Part shown: in pieces, positions 49,271 through 58,434 of the stretch
Position numbering within the stretch: position 1 is the stretch's first letter
Layout of the letters: the number at the start of each line of letters is the position of its first letter
Source: Propionibacteriaceae bacterium
Lineage (GTDB): Bacteria; Actinomycetota; Actinomycetes; Propionibacteriales; Propionibacteriaceae
Reading direction: 5' to 3'
DNA: 64,000 nt
Assembly (NCBI GenBank): GCA_016717345.1
Contig: JADKFR010000001.1
Span: 248,001-312,000 of the forward strand
The notes under the pieces: model-generated
What the model was told of the DNA's origin: nothing
What the model saw: the letters and a program-made list of their open reading frames with translations, nothing else
The model's database searches: none
Program-made: the position numbers and the translations under genes

Positions 49271-50113
49271 ATGAACCCCCTGAGCCGCCGTCAACTCCTC
49301 CTCGCCGGATCGGCGCTGGTGCTGGCAGGTTGTACCGGCCCGGCGATCGTCCGGCCCACCGCCTCCCCCACCGGAAGCATCCGCTCGCAGCTGGACGACG
49401 TCCTGACGATCATCGCGAACGGCTCGAACAAGCTCGGCGTGGCCCTGTTCGATCAGCGCAGCAAGGCGAGCTACGGCTTCAACGCCGACTACGCCAGCCA
49501 GAGCGCCTCCATGGCCAAGCCCATGATCGTGCTCATGGCCCAGGCCACGGCACGCCAGTCCGGGGCCGGCCTCGATGCGCAGCGAGCCGCCCAGGCAACC
49601 CAGGCGATCACCCACTCCGACAACGACTCCGCCGACGCCCTGTGGGCCTACGCCGGCGGCGCCGACGCCTACCAGTCGCTGGCGGAATCGCTCAAGCTCC
49701 CCAACACCCGCCGCGATCCGGGTCGCGGCGACTGGAGTTGGACGTGGACGACGCCGGCCGATCAGGTGCTGCTCGTGGGACGCCTGATGGAGGGCTCGCC
49801 GGCGATCGTCGAGGCCGACCGCCAATTCCTGTGGGACCTGATGGGTCAGGTCGAAGCCGATCAGACCTGGGGTGTGGGGACGCCCCGCTCGTCCTCGGTC
49901 GGTGTGCACCTGAAGAACGGGTGGGTGCAGTTCAAGTCCAGCGACAACCTGTGGGCCGTGAACTCGATGGGGCACGTCAGCGGCGATGGCCGCGACTACC
50001 GGCTCGCCATCATGACTCGCACCGCCGACTTCGACACCGGAAGGGAGACCTGCGCCGAGATCGGACGCCAGGTGTTCTCCATCCTGGGGTCGGGCCCGGT
50101 CGAACCCGCCTGA
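49271..50113 (+). CDS. Penicillin-binding-like serine hydrolase lipoprotein
   Basis: A 280-residue exported protein with twin Arg (SRRQLLL) and lipobox LAGC (Cys21). The serine beta-lactamase/PBP fold is suggested by SMAK (Ser80-Lys83), SDN (116-118) and KNG (215-217) in order. The Ser80 to Ser116 distance (36) is far shorter than in class A beta-lactamases (60), and no Glu166-type omega loop is seen, so it is likely a wall-associated esterase or peptidase rather than a drug-inactivating enzyme. GAAGGAG precedes the ATG. It follows the TIGR03089 gene and converges on the LCP gene. Confidence 0.8.
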   Translation: MNPLSRRQLLLAGSALVLAGCTGPAIVRPTASPTGSIRSQLDDVLTIIANGSNKLGVALFDQRSKASYGFNADYASQSASMAKPMIVLMAQATARQSGAGLDAQRAAQATQAITHSDNDSADALWAYAGGADAYQSLAESLKLPNTRRDPGRGDWSWTWTTPADQVLLVGRLMEGSPAIVEADRQFLWDLMGQVEADQTWGVGTPRSSSVGVHLKNGWVQFKSSDNLWAVNSMGHVSGDGRDYRLAIMTRTADFDTGRETCAEIGRQVFSILGSGPVEPA

Positions 50114-50116
50114 CGC

Positions 50117-51565
50117 TCAGTCGCTGACCGTACAGACCGTGTCGAGGTCGTCGGACTGATTCGTGGACTTCTTGGTCGATGAAGCGGACGGGCTCGCGCT
50201 CGACGGCGTGGAGACCTCGGGGGTGGACGGGGCGTCCTTCGCCTCCGAGGCGGCGATCTTGTCGACCACGACCTGCTTGATCTTGGCGAAGTCGGGTTTG
50301 ACCGGCTTGATCAACGGCGGGGCGAAGTTCACCGACGACATCGGCAGTGACCGACCCCTGAGCGCCAGGTCGAGCATGGCACCCAGCTGATCGCCGGGCA
50401 GGTTGGTGGCGACGACCTTCTCACTGGCCGAGGCGATGTCGTTGAACTTGGTGACCACGGTCGTCGGGTTCAGCTGCTTCACCATCGCGTTGATCACGCA
50501 CTTCTGTCGCTGCATCCGCTCGTAATCGCTGGCGTACTCCCGGGAGCGGGCGAACCAGAGGGCGTGGAAGCCGTCCAACTTCACGTTCTTGCCCGGCTCG
50601 ATCCAGTCGTAGACGCCCTTCGGGCCGTGGAGGCTGCCGATCGGGATGCGCTTGGTGATGTCGAGGCGGATCCCGCCCACGGCATTGATGAGATGCTCGA
50701 AGCCCTTCAGGTCGATCATGGCCCAGTAATTGATCTCCAAGCCCAGAATCTCCCCGACGACCTCCCTGGTTGACTCGGCACCGGGGTAGGTGACGCCTGG
50801 AAACAGCTTCTTGTTGTTCTCGGCCAGGGTGTAGACCGCGTTCAGGAGGCACTCCTGCGAGGCGCACCAGAACCCGTTGGGGTACTTGGCGTGGAGCGGA
50901 TTACTGGCGGGGATGGGGGCCCACTGCAGGTTGCGCGGCAGGCTGAACAACACGGTTCGTCCGGTGTCGGCGTCGATGCTGGCCACGATCATGGTGTCGG
51001 GACGCATCCCGATCCGGTCAGCTCCCGCGTCACCGCCCATCAGGAGCACGTTGTAGCGGCCATGGTTGGCCTGCGTGCTGCCACCGCCGGCGAAGACGTT
51101 CTCGACCAGGTGCGCGGCACCTCCCAGCGCGGTCGAGGCCGACCACGCCACCGTCGCGGTTCCCGCCACCAGGGCAAGGGTGAGCACCCCGCTCAGCACC
51201 CGTCCCCGCGTCGACATCGCGGGCGGATTGGCGATCCGCCAGGCGTCCACCATGAGCACAGCCCAGCCGACCAGCAGGGCCGGCACCGCGAACTGCAGGA
51301 TCGTCAAGGTGACCGGGTGAGCGCCCACTCCCAGCACCACGCCGCGGGCCACCAGCAGTCCCAACGCCGCCACCGCAAGCAGGGCGACCAGGACCAGCCA
51401 CACGCGGACGGCGACCCTGCCGAGGCGCTTGTTACCGGCGGCGAGCTGGGCCGAACCCGGGACGATCAGGGTCATCAGGACGAGCACGACGCCTCGGCGC
51501 AGCGCGATGCCCTGACTTCGCGCTGCTGGCGCAGGCGCGGTTACCGGGCGGGTGGTCGCGGACAT
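50117..51565 (-). CDS. LytR-CpsA-Psr (LCP) family wall-polymer ligase
   Basis: A 482-residue membrane protein that attaches lipid-linked polymers (teichoic acid, arabinogalactan or capsule-like glycans) to peptidoglycan. Four hydrophobic helices lie in the first 150 residues, then an extracytoplasmic LCP domain: RYNVLLMGGDAGADRIGMRPDTM with the phosphate-binding Asp/Arg residues, SLPRNLQW, FEHLINAVGGIRLDI, and a late Arg-rich ARSREYASDYERMQRQ. The C-terminal 60 residues are Ser/Lys-rich. The ATG at 51565 is used. It sits in the place of Rv3267 and is downstream of purK-purE by 76 bases. Confidence 0.92.
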   Translation of the reverse strand: MSATTRPVTAPAPAARSQGIALRRGVVLVLMTLIVPGSAQLAAGNKRLGRVAVRVWLVLVALLAVAALGLLVARGVVLGVGAHPVTLTILQFAVPALLVGWAVLMVDAWRIANPPAMSTRGRVLSGVLTLALVAGTATVAWSASTALGGAAHLVENVFAGGGSTQANHGRYNVLLMGGDAGADRIGMRPDTMIVASIDADTGRTVLFSLPRNLQWAPIPASNPLHAKYPNGFWCASQECLLNAVYTLAENNKKLFPGVTYPGAESTREVVGEILGLEINYWAMIDLKGFEHLINAVGGIRLDITKRIPIGSLHGPKGVYDWIEPGKNVKLDGFHALWFARSREYASDYERMQRQKCVINAMVKQLNPTTVVTKFNDIASASEKVVATNLPGDQLGAMLDLALRGRSLPMSSVNFAPPLIKPVKPDFAKIKQVVVDKIAASEAKDAPSTPEVSTPSSASPSASSTKKSTNQSDDLDTVCTVSD

Positions 51566-51641
51566 CGGTGGGTCTCTCCTGATCGAAACGATCTCCAGTA
51601 TGTCCGGGGCAGGCAACCCCACCCGGCAGGCACGCCGCCGC

Positions 51642-52136
51642 TCAGTGCTGCCGAACCCGCTCCCCCTTGGCAAGGGCAACGTCACGCAGGTCGGCTTGGA
51701 AGGCACGCATCCGTTCCCGGAGGGCCGGGTCGGCGGCTCCCAGGATCCGGACGGCGAGCAGCCCGGCGTTGCGGGCGTTGCCGATCGCCACGGTCGCCAC
51801 CGGCACGCCGGCGGGCATCTGCACGATCGACAGCAACGAGTCCATCCCGTCCAGGTACTTCAGGGGCACCGGGACCCCGATCACGGGCAGGGGCGTGAGG
51901 GCCGCGAGCATCCCGGGCAGGTGGGCCGCTCCGCCGGCGCCGGCGATGATGACCCGCAGGCCGCGTCCGTCCGCCCCGCGCCCGTAAGAAACCATGTCCT
52001 CCGGCATCCGGTGGGCCGAGACCACATCGGCTTCGAAGGCCACCCCGAACTCGGCGCAGGCGTGCGCCGCCGCCTCCATCACCGGCCAGTCCGAGTCGGA
52101 GCCCATCACGATCCCCACCAGGGGTTGTTCACTCAT
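51642..52136 (-). CDS. purE: N5-carboxyaminoimidazole ribonucleotide mutase
   Basis: A 164-residue class I PurE that rearranges N5-CAIR to CAIR in purine synthesis. The substrate loop is GIVMGSDSDWPVME; the conserved SAHRMPEDMVSY and GAGGAAHLPGMLAALTPLPVIGVPV follow. The start overlaps the purK stop by eight bases, so PurK product is passed to a co-translated PurE. The length matches the family. The operon purK-purE has the order of Rv3276c-Rv3275c. Confidence 0.96.
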   Translation of the reverse strand: MSEQPLVGIVMGSDSDWPVMEAAAHACAEFGVAFEADVVSAHRMPEDMVSYGRGADGRGLRVIIAGAGGAAHLPGMLAALTPLPVIGVPVPLKYLDGMDSLLSIVQMPAGVPVATVAIGNARNAGLLAVRILGAADPALRERMRAFQADLRDVALAKGERVRQH

Positions 52137-53277
52137 CGCCGATTCCCTTCAGCAGGTCGGCGCCGCGCCGGGCGCGCCGTGTGGTCGTCTCCAGGTCGTC
52201 CCCCAGCGCGGTGACGTGCCCGACCTTGCGTCCGGGCACCACCCCCTTGCCATAGAGCTGGACGCGGAGCTCGGGATCCGCCGCCAGGACGGGATCCAGC
52301 GCGGCCAGCAGGTCGGGATGGGAGCCACCGAGCACGTTGGCCATCACCGACCACGGGGCCCGACAACGCGTCGCACCCAGCGGCAGGTCCGCGACGGCTC
52401 GCAGGTGGTTCTCGAATTGGGAGGTGACCGCCCCGTCGATCGTCCAGTGACCGGTGTTGTGAGGACGCATCGCCAGTTCGTTGACGACGACCGAGCCGTC
52501 CCGGGCCTGCATCAACTCGACGGCCAGGATGCCGACCACGTCCAACTCCTCGGCGATCCGGACCGCCAGCGCCTGGCACTCCCGGATCGCGATCGGCGTG
52601 AGCCCGGGCGCCGGGGTCACGGTGTCGGTGCAGATCCCGTCGGTCTGGACCGTCTCGGTGATCGGGTAGGCGACGCTCTGGCCCCCCGGGCGGCGGGCGA
52701 CCAGGGCGCTGAGCTCACGGGAGAAGTCGATGAACTCCTCGGCGATGATCGCCACACCCGGGGTGAGCCCGGCGAAGGGCGTCCCCGCCTGAGCCGGGGC
52801 GTCCAGTTTCCACACGCCCTTGCCGTCGTAGCCGCCCCTGGAGGTCTTGGCGATCACCGGCCAGCCGTGCTGATCCCCGAACGCGGTCAGTTCCTCGGCG
52901 TCGGCGACGACGGCGAAGGCGGGGCACGGCACCCCGAGGCTGCTCAGGTGCCGGCGCATCACCACCTTGTCCTGGGCGTGGACGAGCGCTTCGGGCCCCG
53001 GTCGGACGGCGACGCCGTCAGCCACGAGGGCGTGCAGGATCTCGGTGGGGACGTGCTCATGGTCGAAGGTGACCACATCGCAACCGGCGGCGAACTCTCG
53101 GACGGTCCGGAGGTCGGTGTAGTCACCGACGGTGACCTGGGCAACAACCTGGGCGGCCGACACGTCTGGACCCTCGGCGAGGAGCCGTATCCGCAGGCCC
53201 AATCCGATGCTGGCCGCATGCAGCATCCGGGCCAACTGCCCGCCGCCGATGATTCCGATGGTCGCCGCAGGAGTCAC
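52129..53277 (-). CDS. purK: N5-carboxyaminoimidazole ribonucleotide synthase
   Basis: A 382-residue ATP-grasp enzyme converting AIR, bicarbonate and ATP to N5-CAIR. The N-terminal IGIIGGGQLARML, the ATP-grasp KTSRGGYDGKGVW and AEEFIDFSRELSALVAR, and the metal-binding VVNELAMRPHNTGHWTIDGA are all present. GTG at 53277 is chosen; the upstream frame overlaps the divergent S51 peptidase promoter. It is coupled to purE by an eight-base overlap. Confidence 0.95.
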   Translation of the reverse strand: MTPAATIGIIGGGQLARMLHAASIGLGLRIRLLAEGPDVSAAQVVAQVTVGDYTDLRTVREFAAGCDVVTFDHEHVPTEILHALVADGVAVRPGPEALVHAQDKVVMRRHLSSLGVPCPAFAVVADAEELTAFGDQHGWPVIAKTSRGGYDGKGVWKLDAPAQAGTPFAGLTPGVAIIAEEFIDFSRELSALVARRPGGQSVAYPITETVQTDGICTDTVTPAPGLTPIAIRECQALAVRIAEELDVVGILAVELMQARDGSVVVNELAMRPHNTGHWTIDGAVTSQFENHLRAVADLPLGATRCRAPWSVMANVLGGSHPDLLAALDPVLAADPELRVQLYGKGVVPGRKVGHVTALGDDLETTTRRARRGADLLKGIGDE

Positions 53278-53414
53278 GCCCGCCAGCGTAATGGCAGGCC
53301 GCACCCGTGGGGACCAACGCCCGCGCCGGGGGCGGCAACGGCCCGCCAGGCCAGATCGGGGGCAGTTTGCGTTCGAGCCCCGGCCCGCGCGACGCCTCTG
53401 CCAAGATGGGCCGC

Positions 53415-54131
53415 ATGACAACGCACATCGTCGCCATGGGTGGTGGCGGCTTCTCGATGTCCCCGTTCGGCGCTCCCACCAACCTTGACCGTTATCTGGT
53501 GGAGATCTCCGGCAAGTCGTCCCCCTTGGTCTGTTTCGCCCCCACGGCCTCCGCCGACGACCCGGTGTACATCAACAAGTTCCTTCTCGCCTACAGCACC
53601 CTGGGCGTTCGAACGATGGTGCTCACACTGTGGGGAGGCGGGTCGGCCGCGTCGGTGGCGCGGATCGCCGAGGCCGACATCCTGCTGGTCGGCGGAGGGC
53701 ACACCGTCAACCTGATCGCGCTGTGGCAGGCGCACGGGGTGGACAAGGCGGTGAAGGCCCGCGCGGCGGCCGGCGACGTGGTGCTCGCGGGGATGTCGGC
53801 GGGCGGCAGTTGCTGGTACGAAGGCTGCATCACCGACTCCTTCGGCGACTTCCGAGCCTGGCGCGGCGGCCTGGGAATACTGCCGGGCAGCTTCTGCCCG
53901 CACTTCGACGGTGAAGCCGAACGCGCGCCGGCCTACACCGACGCGGTGGCGTCGGGCGATCTGCCAGGTGGCTACGGTGCCGACGACGGCGCCGGGGTGC
54001 ACTACATCGCCGGAGTGCCCACGAACTTCATCGCGGAGGCTCCCGGCCAGCGGGTCTACCGGGTGATGCCCAGCGACCTGCCGACCTCGAGCGGCGTCCT
54101 GGTGGAGCCGCAGCAGATGACGCTGTTGTAG
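53415..54131 (+). CDS. Peptidase S51 family protein (dipeptidase E-like)
   Basis: A 238-residue cytoplasmic serine peptidase of family S51. The nucleophile is Ser128 in AGMSAGGSCW; the FDGEAERAP region holds the likely acid, and the His of FCPHFD is close by as in PepE. The glycine-rich MGGGGFSMSP N-terminus and DILLVGGGHTVNLIALW are typical. Members cut Asp-X dipeptides or cyanophycin fragments; substrate specificity here is unknown. It is divergent from purK, with about 137 bases between the starts, and its stop abuts that of gtrA. Confidence 0.88.
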   Translation: MTTHIVAMGGGGFSMSPFGAPTNLDRYLVEISGKSSPLVCFAPTASADDPVYINKFLLAYSTLGVRTMVLTLWGGGSAASVARIAEADILLVGGGHTVNLIALWQAHGVDKAVKARAAAGDVVLAGMSAGGSCWYEGCITDSFGDFRAWRGGLGILPGSFCPHFDGEAERAPAYTDAVASGDLPGGYGADDGAGVHYIAGVPTNFIAEAPGQRVYRVMPSDLPTSSGVLVEPQQMTLL

Positions 54132-54548
54132 TCAGCGAAAGATCAGGCCGCGCTGCACGATGAAGTTCACCGTGGTCGCGGCCCCCTGCGCGATCACGAA
54201 GGCCACCAACTGGGCGGTGTCCACGCTGCCGCTGGTGGCCAGCAACCAGGGGTACATCAGCGCGAACAGCCCCACCTGGACGGCGAAGGTCAAGCCGTAC
54301 AGGGCGACCACCGCGGCGAACCTCCGCTTGGAGGCCTCGGCCTGGAACGTCCAGCGCCGGTTGATGAGATACGCGGTCGTGGTGCCGGCCAGGAACGACA
54401 GCGACTTGGCGACGTTGGGTGCCAGCCCGAGCCACATCAGGAGCTTCAACAGCCCGAAATCCACGAGCGCGGACAGCCCACCGGTAAGGACGAACCGCGT
54501 CAGCTGAACCCGCAGCGACATCCGTCCCGGATCTTCGGCGGCGCTCAT
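54132..54548 (-). CDS. GtrA-family membrane protein
   Basis: A 138-residue protein with four membrane helices and the GtrA motifs FVLTGGLSALVDFGLLKLLM, FLAGTTTAYLINRRWTF and VNFIVQRGLIFR. GtrA proteins help move undecaprenyl- or decaprenyl-linked sugars across the membrane. It starts at an ATG that overlaps the PH-domain gene stop by four bases. The M. tuberculosis counterpart is Rv3277 in the same neighbourhood. Its position beside the phosphoribosyltransferase and glycosyltransferases of the block supports envelope glycan assembly. Confidence 0.9.
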   Translation of the reverse strand: MSAAEDPGRMSLRVQLTRFVLTGGLSALVDFGLLKLLMWLGLAPNVAKSLSFLAGTTTAYLINRRWTFQAEASKRRFAAVVALYGLTFAVQVGLFALMYPWLLATSGSVDTAQLVAFVIAQGAATTVNFIVQRGLIFR

Positions 54549-55063
54549 TCGTCTCGATCCGGAGGCTCGACCGCCGGCTGGTGCTCCGTCCCGAACAGCA
54601 GTTCCGTCATCACGACATGAACCCGTTCGATGTCGGGAATGTCGCTGAGGGTGACGGGCTCTTCGGCGGCGGTGGTGAGCACGAGCGTGCCGCAGCCCAG
54701 GATCCGGTCGGTCAGGCTGCGCTCGTAGGCCACGTTGTTGATGCGGCTCAAGGGCAGGTCGTGACCGGTCTGATTGATGATGCCGCGCCGACTGATGATC
54801 CGGCGCGTGGTGAGGGTGTAGGTGGTCGTCAGCCAGCGCAGGAAGGGCCAGACGACCCACGTGAGGAACACCAGGACGACCAGGACGAACTCCACGATGC
54901 CGGCAGCGGGCTGCCACTCCGGCGGAGTCAGGGCCACCAGAAACCCCGCCGCCGTGGCGCTCAGCAGAAACACGACAGCCGGCGCGATCAGGGCCTTGGC
55001 GTGGGTGCGCAGGTGGAGGACTTCAGTCTCGTCCGTGCCAAGGAACTTGTGAGGCAGACCCAT
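54545..55063 (-). CDS. PH (bacterial pleckstrin-like) domain membrane protein
   Basis: A 172-residue protein (Rv3278c-like). A short cytoplasmic leader is followed by two membrane helices (about 28-75), then a bPH2 domain: YTLTTRRIISRRGIINQTGHDLPLSRINNVAYERSLTDRILGCG-like strands, with the conserved IISRRGI and DIERVHV. The ATG at 55063 is used; a GTG 18 bases earlier would touch the birA stop. It lies between birA and gtrA on one strand, coupled to gtrA. Confidence 0.88.
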   Translation of the reverse strand: MGLPHKFLGTDETEVLHLRTHAKALIAPAVVFLLSATAAGFLVALTPPEWQPAAGIVEFVLVVLVFLTWVVWPFLRWLTTTYTLTTRRIISRRGIINQTGHDLPLSRINNVAYERSLTDRILGCGTLVLTTAAEEPVTLSDIPDIERVHVVMTELLFGTEHQPAVEPPDRDE

Positions 55064-55081
55064 GCCCCCATGGTTCCACAC

Positions 55082-55852
55082 TCACCTGAGGTGCCAGACA
55101 TCCCCGGCCGCGAACGTTCGTACACCTCCGGCGGTCCGCACCTGCAGGCAGCCGTCGGCGTCCACTCCCACCGCTTCCCCCTCGACCGAGTCGTCCGGCG
55201 ACACCACGACCCTGACCCGACGACCGATCGTCTGGCACGCCCGGGAATAGTCCGGGCTCAGGTCCTCCCCGGCCGCCCACCGCCGATACCAGGCCTCGAA
55301 CGCCCGCAGCACCGCCAGCACCACCTCCGGGGTCCCGACGGACGACCCCGCCAGGACCAGGGACGTGGCAGTCGGGACGGGTAGCTGGTCCGGCGTCATC
55401 CAGGTGTTCAGGCCCACGCCGATCACCACCGCGGGGCCGGACGTTGTCTCCACCCTCTCGGCCAGGATCCCGCAGACCTTGCCCTGCCCGATCAGCACGT
55501 CGTTGGGCCATTTCAGCGCCGCGTCCACGCCCGCGGTGGTGCGCAACGCGTCGGCGACCGCCAGCCCGGTGACCAGGGGCAACCAGAGCCAACGACGTAC
55601 CTCCGCCCGCTCGGGCCGCAGCAGCAGGGACATCGCCACCGAACTACGCGGCGGCGCCTGCCAGGGACGAGTGAACCGGCCGCGGCCCTGCGTCTGGTGG
55701 TCGGCGATCACCACGGTGCCGGACGGAGCCCCCTCCCGCGCCAGTGCGGCGAGGTCGGCGTTGGTCGAACCGGTCTGGGCGATCGTCGTCACCTGGCACC
55801 ACAAACCACCCGCCAGTTGACCGGCCAACCAACCTTGTTCAACCAGTGGCAT
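55082..55852 (-). CDS. birA: Biotin-[acetyl-CoA carboxylase] ligase
   Basis: A 256-residue class I biotin protein ligase that activates biotin as biotinyl-AMP and attaches it to the carrier lysine of carboxylases. Motifs are TGSTNADLAAL, HQTQGRGRFTRPW (biotin/AMP loop) and LKWPNDVLI with the catalytic Lys; the C-terminal SH3-like domain has GEAVGVDADGCLQV. No N-terminal helix-turn-helix is present, so it is not a repressor. The ATG at 55852 (a GTG lies one codon upstream) is chosen. It is divergent from accD, which with AccA is its substrate system. Confidence 0.94.
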   Translation of the reverse strand: MPLVEQGWLAGQLAGGLWCQVTTIAQTGSTNADLAALAREGAPSGTVVIADHQTQGRGRFTRPWQAPPRSSVAMSLLLRPERAEVRRWLWLPLVTGLAVADALRTTAGVDAALKWPNDVLIGQGKVCGILAERVETTSGPAVVIGVGLNTWMTPDQLPVPTATSLVLAGSSVGTPEVVLAVLRAFEAWYRRWAAGEDLSPDYSRACQTIGRRVRVVVSPDDSVEGEAVGVDADGCLQVRTAGGVRTFAAGDVWHLR

Positions 55853-55904
55853 CACGTTGGCAGACCCTACGCGAGGCAGCCCGCTCCCCGCTAAGGTCAG
55901 CCTC

Positions 55905-57479
55905 ATGGGTATCGACTTCCACACCACCGCCGGAAAGATCGCCGACTTGGGTGTCCGTCGCAACGAGGCGCTCAACCCCAGCTCTCCAGCGTCGGTGGAG
56001 AAGGTGCACGCCCAAGGGAAGATGACCGCCAGGGAGCGCGTCCTCGCCCTGCTGGACGAGGGGACCTTCGCTGAGTTCGACCGGTTCTCCCGCCACCGCT
56101 CCCAAGCCTTCGGCATGGCGGACAAGCGGCCCTACACCGATGGTGTGATCACCGGCGTCGGCGCGATCCACGGCCGGCCCGTCTGCGTGTTCTCCCAGGA
56201 CGTCACCCTGTTCGGGGGCGCGCTGGGCGAGGTGTACGGGCAGAAGATCGTGAAGATCATCGACTTCGCCATCAAGACGGGCTGCCCGATCATCGGCATC
56301 AACGAGGGTGGCGGCGCCCGGATCCAAGAGGGCGTGGTATCGCTCGACCTTTACGCCCAGATCTTCCGGCGCAACACCCTCGCCTCGGGGGTGATCCCGC
56401 AGATCTCGCTGATCATGGGGGCGGCCGCCGGCGGCCACGTCTACTCCCCCGCCCTGACCGACTTCGTCATCATGGTCGACCAGACGTCGCAGATGTTCAT
56501 CACCGGGCCGAACGTCATCAAGACGGTCACCGGCGAGGACGTCACCATGGAAGAACTGGGCGGCGGTCGGACGCATTCCACGAAGTCCGGCAACTCCCAC
56601 TACTTGGCCGCCGACGAGACGGACGCGATCGAGTACGTCCGCCAACTCCTCACCTACCTTCCCCAGAACAACCTGGAGGATCCGCCGGTCTTCGATGAGG
56701 AGGAGGCTGACCTCACCATCACCGACCACGACCGGGTACTGGACACCGTGATCCCGGATTCGCCGAACCAGCCCTACGACATGCACGAGGTCATCAAGCG
56801 GGTCCTGGACGACGACGAGTTCCTTGAGGTGCATGGGCTGTACGCCCCCAACATCATCTGCGGCTTCGGACGCGTCGAGGGTCGCGCGATCGGTGTCATC
56901 GCCAACCAGCCGATGGTCTTCGCCGGCTGCCTGGACATCAAGGCCTCCGAGAAGGCCGCCCGATTCGTCCGCACCTGTGACGCCTTCAACATCCCCATCC
57001 TCACCTTCGAGGACGTCCCGGGGTTCCTGCCGGGCACCGATCAGGAGTGGGACGGGATCATTCGTCGCGGCGCGAAACTCATCTACGCCTACGCCGAGGC
57101 CACCGTGCCGCTGGTGACGGTGATCACGCGCAAGGCCTACGGCGGCGCGTACTGCGTCATGGGGTCCAAACCGTTGGGTGCCGACGTGAACCTCGCCTGG
57201 CCCACCTCCCAGATCGCGGTGATGGGCGCCGAGGGGGCGGTCAACATCCTGTACAAGCGCGAACTGGCCGACGCCGACGACCCGGTGACGCGGCGGGCCG
57301 AGCTGATCGATGAATACAACGATGAGCTGGCGAACCCGTACGTGGCCGCCGAGCGCGGCTACGTCGACAAGGTGATCTTCCCCCACGAGACCCGCGCCCA
57401 GGTGATCCGGGTCCTGCGGCTGCTGCGCACCAAGCGCGCCCAGCTGCCGCCCAAGAAGCACGGGAACATCCCGCTGTGA
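55905..57479 (+). CDS. accD5: Acyl-CoA carboxylase beta subunit (propionyl-CoA carboxylase type)
   Basis: A 524-residue carboxyltransferase that moves CO2 from biotin to acyl-CoA. The two crotonase-like halves show the acyl-CoA oxyanion loops GGGARIQEGVVSLD and IMGAAAGGHVYSPALTDF in the N half, and EDVPGFLPGTDQEWDGIIRRGAK and RKAYGGAYCVMGSK in the C half, all of the propionyl-CoA carboxylase type. In propionibacteria and mycobacteria AccD5 makes methylmalonyl-CoA. The ATG at 55905 is used. The stop overlaps accE in GTGA. It is divergent from birA, the ligase for the partner biotin subunit, as in Rv3279c-Rv3280. Confidence 0.95.
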   Translation: MGIDFHTTAGKIADLGVRRNEALNPSSPASVEKVHAQGKMTARERVLALLDEGTFAEFDRFSRHRSQAFGMADKRPYTDGVITGVGAIHGRPVCVFSQDVTLFGGALGEVYGQKIVKIIDFAIKTGCPIIGINEGGGARIQEGVVSLDLYAQIFRRNTLASGVIPQISLIMGAAAGGHVYSPALTDFVIMVDQTSQMFITGPNVIKTVTGEDVTMEELGGGRTHSTKSGNSHYLAADETDAIEYVRQLLTYLPQNNLEDPPVFDEEEADLTITDHDRVLDTVIPDSPNQPYDMHEVIKRVLDDDEFLEVHGLYAPNIICGFGRVEGRAIGVIANQPMVFAGCLDIKASEKAARFVRTCDAFNIPILTFEDVPGFLPGTDQEWDGIIRRGAKLIYAYAEATVPLVTVITRKAYGGAYCVMGSKPLGADVNLAWPTSQIAVMGAEGAVNILYKRELADADDPVTRRAELIDEYNDELANPYVAAERGYVDKVIFPHETRAQVIRVLRLLRTKRAQLPPKKHGNIPL

Positions 57480-57715
57480 GCACCGACGCGGGGCAGCACC
57501 ACGCCAACCCCCTCATCAGCGTGGTCGGGGGGGCTCCGACGGATGAGGAACTGGCGGCCCTCGGGGCGGTCATCATCGCCCTGCGTCGCGGCCGGCCGGC
57601 ACCCCACGCCCCCATGACCAGCACGGTGTCCGGAGGCTGGGGCTCGCATTGGCACACCGTCCGGACCCCACTCGTGCCAGGCCGGGAAGCCTGGCGCAGC
57701 ACATTCCGAATCTAG
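57476..57715 (+). CDS. accE: Acyl-CoA carboxylase epsilon subunit
   Basis: A 79-residue AccE-family protein coupled to accD by a GTGA overlap. The diagnostic PTDEELAALGAVIIALR segment and the C-terminal W-rich end with REAWRSTFRI are present; the intervening part is Pro/His-rich and variable. It stabilises the AccD-AccA complex and raises its activity in streptomycetes and mycobacteria (Rv3281). It is small but supported by position and motif. The next gene starts 12 bases on. Confidence 0.9.
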   Translation: MSTDAGQHHANPLISVVGGAPTDEELAALGAVIIALRRGRPAPHAPMTSTVSGGWGSHWHTVRTPLVPGREAWRSTFRI

Positions 57716-57726
57716 GGGGAACTGCC

Positions 57727-58434
57727 ATGAACGCCACCGACGACATCCTGTCCGGGATCGATCTCAACGCCCTCGCCGACTATCTGGGTACCGACCCGGA
57801 CACCGCCCTGAGCGCTGCTTCGGCCGCCATCCCTACCCTCCTGGGCAGCCTGCAGGCCAACGCCTCCGATCCCGCGGGAGCCGCCAGCCTGCTGGAGGCG
57901 CTGAGCGGCCACGTCGAGGGTGCGGACCCCTCGGACCTGTCCAGCGTCGACACCGCTGACGGCCAGAAGATCCTGGGTCACCTGTTCGCGGACCAACCCG
58001 AGCGACTGCAGGCGGTCGGCGGGCTGGGAGGCTCCCTGCTCAGCAAACTCCTTCCGGTGCTGGCACCACTGGTGATGTCGTGGCTGGCCAAGAAGTTGGC
58101 CGGCGGGTCCCAGCCCTCCACCCAGCAGGCGGGCGGCGGCATCCTCGGTGACCTGCTCGGTGGCCTGCTCGGCGGCGCCGGCAGTGCGGCCGGCGGCGGC
58201 CTGGGGGGTCTGGGTGACCTGCTCGGTGGCCTGCTGGGCGGCAACGCCCCGTCGACCGGGCCCGAACCGACGCCGGCCGAGCAGACCTACGAACAACCTC
58301 CCGCCTCCGGCACCACGACGCCCGGGAAGTGGCAGATCCCGGGGGTTACCGAAGAGCCGGAATCCGCCGCCGCCGCACCGCAGACGGACAACGTGCTCGG
58401 GGACCTCCTGAACCAGATCCTGGGCCGGCGCTGA
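57727..58434 (+). CDS. DUF937 protein
   Basis: A 235-residue protein. The first 125 residues match DUF937 (LSAASAAIPTLLGSLQANAS, LFADQPERLQAVGGLGGSLL, KLLPVLAPLVMSWLAKKL), a helical domain of unknown function in bacteria. Next come two near-identical copies of GDLLGGLLGG at about residues 144-176, with matching DNA repeats, then a Pro/Thr-rich tail that ends QTDNVLGDLLNQILGRR. GGGGGAAC precedes the ATG. It lies between accE and maf, where M. tuberculosis has no such gene. The 3' end of this gene overlaps the proposed CTG start of maf. Confidence 0.85.
   Translation: MNATDDILSGIDLNALADYLGTDPDTALSAASAAIPTLLGSLQANASDPAGAASLLEALSGHVEGADPSDLSSVDTADGQKILGHLFADQPERLQAVGGLGGSLLSKLLPVLAPLVMSWLAKKLAGGSQPSTQQAGGGILGDLLGGLLGGAGSAAGGGLGGLGDLLGGLLGGNAPSTGPEPTPAEQTYEQPPASGTTTPGKWQIPGVTEEPESAAAAPQTDNVLGDLLNQILGRR

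Noticed and set aside
49271..50113. Antibiotic-inactivating class A beta-lactamase
   Set aside because: The motif spacing is too short and the omega-loop Glu is not visible, so the resistance call is not supported.
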